Positions 32,773 to 36,786 of a stretch of DNA of 36,786 nucleotides are shown piece after piece; position 1 is the first letter of the stretch, and each line of letters opens with the position of its first letter. The notes below the pieces were generated by a model that did not search any database, was not told where the DNA came from, and worked only from the letters and a program-made list of their open reading frames with translations. The position numbers were made by a program, and so were the translations under genes. This stretch comes from Pleurocapsa sp. MO_226.B13 (GTDB taxonomy: Bacteria > Cyanobacteriota > Cyanobacteriia > Cyanobacteriales > Xenococcaceae), in the NCBI GenBank assembly GCA_030064795.1, contig JASJEI010000064.1:1-36786 (forward strand). Direction: 5' to 3'.

Positions 32773-33348
32773 CTAAATTTCTTTCTTTTTAAAGATTTTT
32801 GCCGAGTTGGAGATAATTGTAATTACCGCGACAACTAAAACCCCAAGAACAATTGCAGCCGTCCACAAAGGGAAGCTAATCCCCAAAATAGATAGAGAAA
32901 TAGAACCTACTGCTTCAATGGTGGCAACAATAAAATTGCCTAGCCCTCCAGTAATGCCCGTAGAAGCCAGTCGGGTTAGACTAGCCAGAGTTCCCATAAC
33001 CCCCGCCGTACCACCACCAGCGATCGCAGCCAGAGTCCACTGTAAGACAGGATCGGTATGCCCCAAAGTGGCAGCAGTTATAATCGTCCCAATGCCCACG
33101 GCGAGAGGAACTTGAACCGTGTCTAGTAAATTATCGACAATGGGTATGTAGTAAGCAGAAATTTCTAATACCGTAGCAACAGCCAGAGCGATCGCAGCTT
33201 CGGTTGTACCAAGCCATTCAAATCCTGCTGATAGAGGAATATGCCCGTAGATAGCTGCCAAACTCATGACTAAAGGCGGAACAAACACGCGAAAACCACA
33301 GGCAGCACTTAAAGTAATACCCAAACCAAGAGCAAGCAGAATTTCCAT
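32773..33348 (-). CDS. DUF4126 membrane protein
   Basis: A 191-residue protein, largely hydrophobic, with about five to six membrane segments and a Gly/Ala-rich middle (AAIAGGGTAGVMGTLASLTRLAS). It matches DUF4126, an uncharacterised membrane family common in cyanobacteria. The start MEILLALGLGITLSAACGFR is a typical N-terminus. A basic tail (KIFKKKEI) would face the cytoplasm. It lies immediately upstream of the sucrose-phosphorylase-like gene on the same strand. Confidence 0.85.
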   Translation of the reverse strand: MEILLALGLGITLSAACGFRVFVPPLVMSLAAIYGHIPLSAGFEWLGTTEAAIALAVATVLEISAYYIPIVDNLLDTVQVPLAVGIGTIITAATLGHTDPVLQWTLAAIAGGGTAGVMGTLASLTRLASTGITGGLGNFIVATIEAVGSISLSILGISFPLWTAAIVLGVLVVAVITIISNSAKIFKKKEI

Positions 33349-33556
33349 AATTCAACCAAATGATTAGTTGGTATTTATTTTAGACACATAGTCAAGCTTG
33401 GAGTTTGGAGTCAGTGGTTAGTCGTTAGTGGTTGCTTCTACCTCTGCTACCCTATCTCCATCTCCTTATATTCCTTCTCTCTCTTCTGTCGCTTTAGGCA
33501 GTACGATCTGTTAGTGATTGTATAGTGTTTGTAGATCGATCTTGGAATTCTTAATC
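33349..33556. other. Divergent gap with simple direct repeats
   Basis: Contains GGAGTTTGGAGT and TTAGTCGTTAGTGG near-repeats and a short CT-rich tract. It should carry promoters for the DUF4126 gene (minus) and the TMEM14 gene (plus). No gene is seen. Confidence 0.35.
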
Positions 33557-33868
33557 ATGAATTTAGCTGTATTAGCTACCATTGTTTACGGATTGCTCTC
33601 TGGTTTTGGAGGCATCTGGGGTTACTTAAAATCTCAAAGTAAACCCTCTCTAATCTCTGGTTGTATCAGCGGTATATTACTAATCATTGCTGCGGTAATG
33701 CAGCTACAGGGTAATCAATTGGGATTGCTACTGAGCAAAATTATTACCCTATTACTGGTTGTTGTCTTTATAATTCGCTTAATCAAAACAGGTAAATTTA
33801 TACCTTCGGGTATTATGCTGATGACTGGAGTAATTGTTCTGATCTGTCTATTTACCCAATCAAGCTAA
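33557..33868 (+). CDS. TMEM14 family small membrane protein
   Basis: A 103-residue protein with four membrane helices and the family opening LATIVYGLLSGFGGIWGYLKSQSKPSLISG. TMEM14/FAX1-type proteins in plastids export fatty acids; in cyanobacteria the role is not settled. I place the start at ATG 33557, since the 13 residues upstream (MYSVCRSILEFLI) are not part of the family. The 3' end overlaps the convergent unknown gene by 9 bp. Confidence 0.85.
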   Translation: MNLAVLATIVYGLLSGFGGIWGYLKSQSKPSLISGCISGILLIIAAVMQLQGNQLGLLLSKIITLLLVVVFIIRLIKTGKFIPSGIMLMTGVIVLICLFTQSS

Positions 33869-34258
33869 AGTTTCAGGACAATAACCCAGTCCTTTAGTAA
33901 ATTGTTGGCGGAATGCCTCGATGTCTTTCGTATCTGGTTTTCCGTGTGAAACTACCGCCACTTGGTAACGACGCATCACTTCCACAGGAGATTGTCCTGT
34001 TTCCAAACTCCAGAACACCATCTTCAGGCGCATTTCTGGATTATAGGCAATACCTAACTCAGACATAAAAGCTTGAAAATTTCCGTGTCTCTTTGGTTCT
34101 AGAGGTTGGGGAAAACGAATTTTAACAATCCAGCCATCAATCTGATGAATTACAGTCAAAGAAGCATTTGCTGTATGCTCCATACTGCGGAGATATTCAA
34201 TTGTCCTTAAAGTCACGCTGGCATTTGCCAAAAAGTAAAGATAGTCCATAAACACCAT
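33860..34258 (-). CDS. Conserved cyanobacterial protein, unknown function
   Basis: A 132-residue soluble protein with mixed strands and helices (SLTVIHQIDGWIVKIRFPQPLEPKRHGNFQ, then VEVMRRYQVAVVSHGKPDTKDIEAFRQQFTKGLGYCPETLA). It looks like a conserved cyanobacterial hypothetical, but I recognise no domain. The start may be Met1 (34258) or Met4 (34249). It converges on the TMEM14 gene with a 9-bp overlap and is divergent from queA. Confidence 0.65.
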   Translation of the reverse strand: MVFMDYLYFLANASVTLRTIEYLRSMEHTANASLTVIHQIDGWIVKIRFPQPLEPKRHGNFQAFMSELGIAYNPEMRLKMVFWSLETGQSPVEVMRRYQVAVVSHGKPDTKDIEAFRQQFTKGLGYCPETLA

Positions 34259-34396
34259 TTTCGCAGAGGGGTATATCTATATATAGTCTGACAACAAACA
34301 CATCAGTTACGCTTGGGGAAAAGCACCCGATCTTTTAAATTTGCTATGGGGGATATTACCCAAATACGATCGTGCAATATGAACTCATCGCCTAGA

Positions 34397-35482
34397 ATGA
34401 ACGAGGATTTTTTACTGTCTAGCTATACTTACCAATTACCTCAAAACCAGATCGCTCAAGCTCCTGTTAGCCCTAGAGATAGCTCTCGTCTACTGATAGT
34501 AGATTCACCGATTTCATGTCAACATGGAGTTTTTCGAGATTTATCTGATTGGCTCAAACCAGGAGACTTGTTGGTTCTTAATGATACACGGGTGATTCCC
34601 GCCCGTCTTTATGGTCGTAAAAGCACAGGTTCTCAGGTAGAAATTCTCTTACTGGAAGAAAAAACAGATAACCGTTGGTTAGCTTTGGTCAAACCAGGAA
34701 AACGCTTTACACCAGGGGCTAAAATCGAATTCGAGCGACGCGATCGCAGTGACGTAGAAGATTTTCCGCTTCAAGCAGTAGTAGTCGATCGCGACGAAGC
34801 AACAGGAGGCAGAATATTACAGTTTGAAATGCCCGAAGGCAAAACCTTGTGGGATTATTTAGACGATTATGGACAGCTACCTCTACCGCCTTATATTACC
34901 GCCAATGATTCTCCTGAAGACAGCTATCAAACAGTATATGCCGAACAACCAGGAGCGATCGCAGCACCCACCGCAGGATTGCATTTTACCCCCGAATTGC
35001 TAGAACGATTGCAACAGGAGGGTATAGAACGCGCTCAGATTACTCTTCATGTAGGAGTTGGTACTTTTCGTCCCGTAGAAACTGAAGAAATCACCAATCA
35101 CCAGATGCACCAAGAATGGATTGAGGTAAGTCAAGAAACTGTCGCCAAGATTTTGGCAACCAAAGCCAAGGGAGGCAGAGTTATCGCTGTCGGTACGACC
35201 GTTACTAGAGCTTTAGAAGGCGCGGTAAAACAAGCAAGATCGGATACAATACAAGCGTTTAGAGGTAAAACCGATTTATTTATTTATCCTGGTTACAAAT
35301 GGCAAATAGTTGATGGTTTAATTACCAACTTCCATTTACCAGGCTCTAGTTTGCTGATGTTAGTCAGTGCTTTGATTGGCAGAAAGCGTCTGTTGAGCCT
35401 CTATCAAGAAGCGATCGCGCTTAACTACCGTTTTTATTCTTTTGGCGATGCGATGCTAATCTTACCCGAAGCTAAACCGTAA
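34397..35482 (+). CDS. queA: S-adenosylmethionine:tRNA ribosyltransferase-isomerase QueA
   Basis: Transfers and isomerises the ribosyl group of AdoMet onto 7-aminomethyl-7-deazaguanine at tRNA position 34 to give epoxyqueuosine, a late step of queuosine synthesis. The chain is collinear with the family: [72 protein letters not shown] [15 protein letters not shown], and [17 protein letters not shown]. The 361 residues suit the family. The frame stays open to a TTG at 34313; I choose ATG 34397 ([12 protein letters not shown]) by family convention, with ATG 34379 also possible. No ribosome binding site decides between them. Confidence 0.92.
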   Translation: MNEDFLLSSYTYQLPQNQIAQAPVSPRDSSRLLIVDSPISCQHGVFRDLSDWLKPGDLLVLNDTRVIPARLYGRKSTGSQVEILLLEEKTDNRWLALVKPGKRFTPGAKIEFERRDRSDVEDFPLQAVVVDRDEATGGRILQFEMPEGKTLWDYLDDYGQLPLPPYITANDSPEDSYQTVYAEQPGAIAAPTAGLHFTPELLERLQQEGIERAQITLHVGVGTFRPVETEEITNHQMHQEWIEVSQETVAKILATKAKGGRVIAVGTTVTRALEGAVKQARSDTIQAFRGKTDLFIYPGYKWQIVDGLITNFHLPGSSLLMLVSALIGRKRLLSLYQEAIALNYRFYSFGDAMLILPEAKP

Positions 35483-35622
35483 GGTGGACAAAAATAACTG
35501 GCAATGTTTTGCTTGTTGCTAACTGGGACAATTTTCCACCCTACTGTATTCACCTGCGGGCGCACTTTATAAGCGGAGTTCTCCGAAGGAGATATCGCCC
35601 CTACTAACTCCGAACTCCGTAC

Positions 35623-35642
35623 GGTCGTTCCATGGAACGACC
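35623..35642. repeat. 20-bp perfect palindrome in repeat cluster before the phosphoesterase
   Basis: GGTCGTTCCATGGAACGACC is a perfect palindrome. With flanking GTAC and CTAC it extends to 14-base arms with one mismatch. TCCGAACTCCG direct repeats lie on both sides (about 35609-35661). It resembles cyanobacterial REP-like hairpins and could lie at the 3' end of queA transcripts. The ATG inside it is an artefactual start for the next gene. Confidence 0.65.
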
Positions 35643-35667
35643 CTACTCCGAACTCCGAACTATTAAA

Positions 35668-36489
35668 ATGCTCATTACCGAACCGATTAAAATCGAAAAA
35701 ATCGCGATCGCCATTAATAATTTACCGTCTCGTTTAGCTGGTACAACTATCGTCCAGCTATCAGACTTACATTATGACGGAATCCGTTTGTCAAAAAAGA
35801 TCCTACAGCAAGCGATCGCCATCAGCAATCGGGCAAATCCCGATCTGATATTTATTACAGGAGATTTTGTCACCGATAACCCCGTTCCTATTAATGAGTT
35901 AGCAGCACACCTCAAAAAACTTAATAGTAAATACGGTGTGTATGGTTGTCTGGGCAATCATGACTTAGTTCCCGAAACAGCGAGACAAATAATTACCGCA
36001 GCTTTAGCGAAAATCGAGCTTAAAATACTTTGGAATGAGGTTGTTTATCCCTTGGGAGATGGTCTGGCGATCGCAGGCTTACCCGATTTTTGGTCGAGAG
36101 AGTTTCAACCAGCACCCGTATTAGCATCAATTCCCGCTCGTATTCCTCGGATTGTCTTGTCTCATAATCCCGACTCTGCCGAAATCTTAAAACAATGGCG
36201 AGTAGATCTTCAGCTTTCAGGACATACCCACGGCGGACAGGTTGTCATTCCTAACTATGGCCCTATTGCTTCTACCTTACCTAAAATCCGACGCTACGTA
36301 CCAAAATCGATACGTAATTACATACCCTATATCAAAGACTGTGCCAAAGTAGTCAGAAACTGGAATTGGTCGGAAGGTTGGCATCAAGTAGGCAAGAATC
36401 AACTCTATGTCAATCGTGGTTTGGGGACGTATTATCCTGGACGCATAAATTGTCCTCCAGAAGTGACCATAATTACTTTAGAACAGTAG
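35668..36489 (+). CDS. Metallophosphoesterase, YkuE/YaeI-type
   Basis: A 273-residue calcineurin-like phosphoesterase. Metal-binding motifs are in order: QLSDLHYD (Asp 33, His 35), ITGDFVTD, GCLGNHD, VLSHNPD and LSGHTHGGQVVIP, followed by the terminal YVNRGLGTYYPG typical of YkuE/YaeI-like proteins (reported for lipid or phosphoester substrates in other bacteria). No membrane anchor or signal is seen; a short basic N-terminus precedes the domain. I start at ATG 35668 rather than 35632, which lies inside a repeat palindrome. The real substrate is unknown. Confidence 0.87.
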   Translation: MLITEPIKIEKIAIAINNLPSRLAGTTIVQLSDLHYDGIRLSKKILQQAIAISNRANPDLIFITGDFVTDNPVPINELAAHLKKLNSKYGVYGCLGNHDLVPETARQIITAALAKIELKILWNEVVYPLGDGLAIAGLPDFWSREFQPAPVLASIPARIPRIVLSHNPDSAEILKQWRVDLQLSGHTHGGQVVIPNYGPIASTLPKIRRYVPKSIRNYIPYIKDCAKVVRNWNWSEGWHQVGKNQLYVNRGLGTYYPGRINCPPEVTIITLEQ

Positions 36490-36515
36490 TAGTTAGTAGA
36501 ACCTGTTTAACTGTT

Positions 36516-36638
36516 TCTGTAGACTTTTGGTGTCATACCTGAATGAAATTGGCTCATCCCCAACAATCGAGCTAAGTATACTAGTTTAATCTCGCGATCC
36601 AAATGTTCGTTGATGTAATTTACTATAGCTCTTCTCAA
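36516..36638 (-). pseudogene. Decayed AraC-family HTH remnant
   Basis: The minus strand reads LRRAIVNYINEHLDREIKLV, then LARLLGMSQFHF, the first helix-turn-helix of AraC regulators. After that the frame is wrong, but GMTPKVYR, matching the AraC ending GxTPxxY, appears in a neighbouring frame at 36516-36539. The roughly 10 codons expected between are missing. This is a gene remnant with a deletion. Upstream on the minus strand (36639-36786) I can follow no clean frame. Confidence 0.6.
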
Positions 36639-36786
36639 AATGGTGAGATAGAATAACAGGAATGAGCCAACCCCGATCGAATGTCTTTCAAAGATACTTG
36701 AGCAGAAGCAGAGTGCGATCGCACTATCTTTAGCTTGATATGTCCTAGCACCAATGGAACGTAGAGTATTTTTAACTTTTGACCAC

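Noticed and set aside
35632..36489. Phosphoesterase start at ATG 35632
   Set aside because: That ATG lies inside a repeat palindrome, and the 12 residues it adds are repeat translation.
1..36786. CRISPR arrays and tRNA genes
   Set aside because: No regularly spaced identical repeats with unique spacers and no cloverleaf-like tRNA sequence were seen.

Overview
The window reads as a cyanobacterial chromosome segment. GCGATCGC (HIP1-type) octamers are scattered through most genes. The conserved neighbours are typical of cyanobacteria: a mercuric-reductase-like flavoprotein, SulP transporter, QueA, TMEM14 protein, DUF4126 protein and RTX proteins. Short foldback repeats sit in many gaps. No rRNA, tRNA or CRISPR array was seen. 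The species cannot be fixed from this sequence.

Layout. 1-435: end of a truncated gene, then a repeat-rich gap. 435-3077 (minus): a lipoprotein peptide-type solute-binding protein followed by a polyprenyl-phosphate-type GT2 glycosyltransferase. 3273-7549 (plus): MerA/Lpd-like flavoprotein, SulP anion transporter and a MerR regulator with a GyrI-like sensor domain. 7928-13233 (minus): a beta-lactamase-fold serine hydrolase and two acidic RTX-type calcium-binding proteins. 13619-14598: a cut DUF4277-type transposase fragment abutting a decayed IS1-family element.

14604-30891 (plus) is the notable part: a run of ten same-strand genes plus small or broken ORFs, mostly of unknown function. In order: subtilisin-like peptidase without a signal peptide; LamG plus helical protein ending in two DNWxxIxD[IL]FG motifs; 561-aa helical protein with an Asp/Phe tail; 337-aa protein; 754-aa protein with an internal glycine/alanine-rich hydrophobic stretch; papain-like cysteine peptidase candidate; 95-aa and 249-aa proteins with a similar small beta-rich domain (possibly Trypco2-like); two disordered proteins sharing a set of short motifs, including repeated LEQxFDEFDRxL; and a 601-aa protein whose N-terminus matches the amidoligase (carboxylate-amine ligase) pattern. 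Two peptidases, one predicted amide ligase and repeat-bearing disordered proteins suggest a system that processes or cross-links its own peptides or builds a protein assembly. This is inference. No phage tail, sheath, toxin-immunity or known RiPP gene was recognised.

30898-36786 returns to ordinary genes: a GH13_18 sucrose-phosphorylase-like enzyme with a DUF4126 membrane protein (minus), TMEM14 protein, a conserved unknown protein, queA, a YkuE/YaeI-type metallophosphoesterase, and a decayed AraC-type HTH remnant at the right edge.
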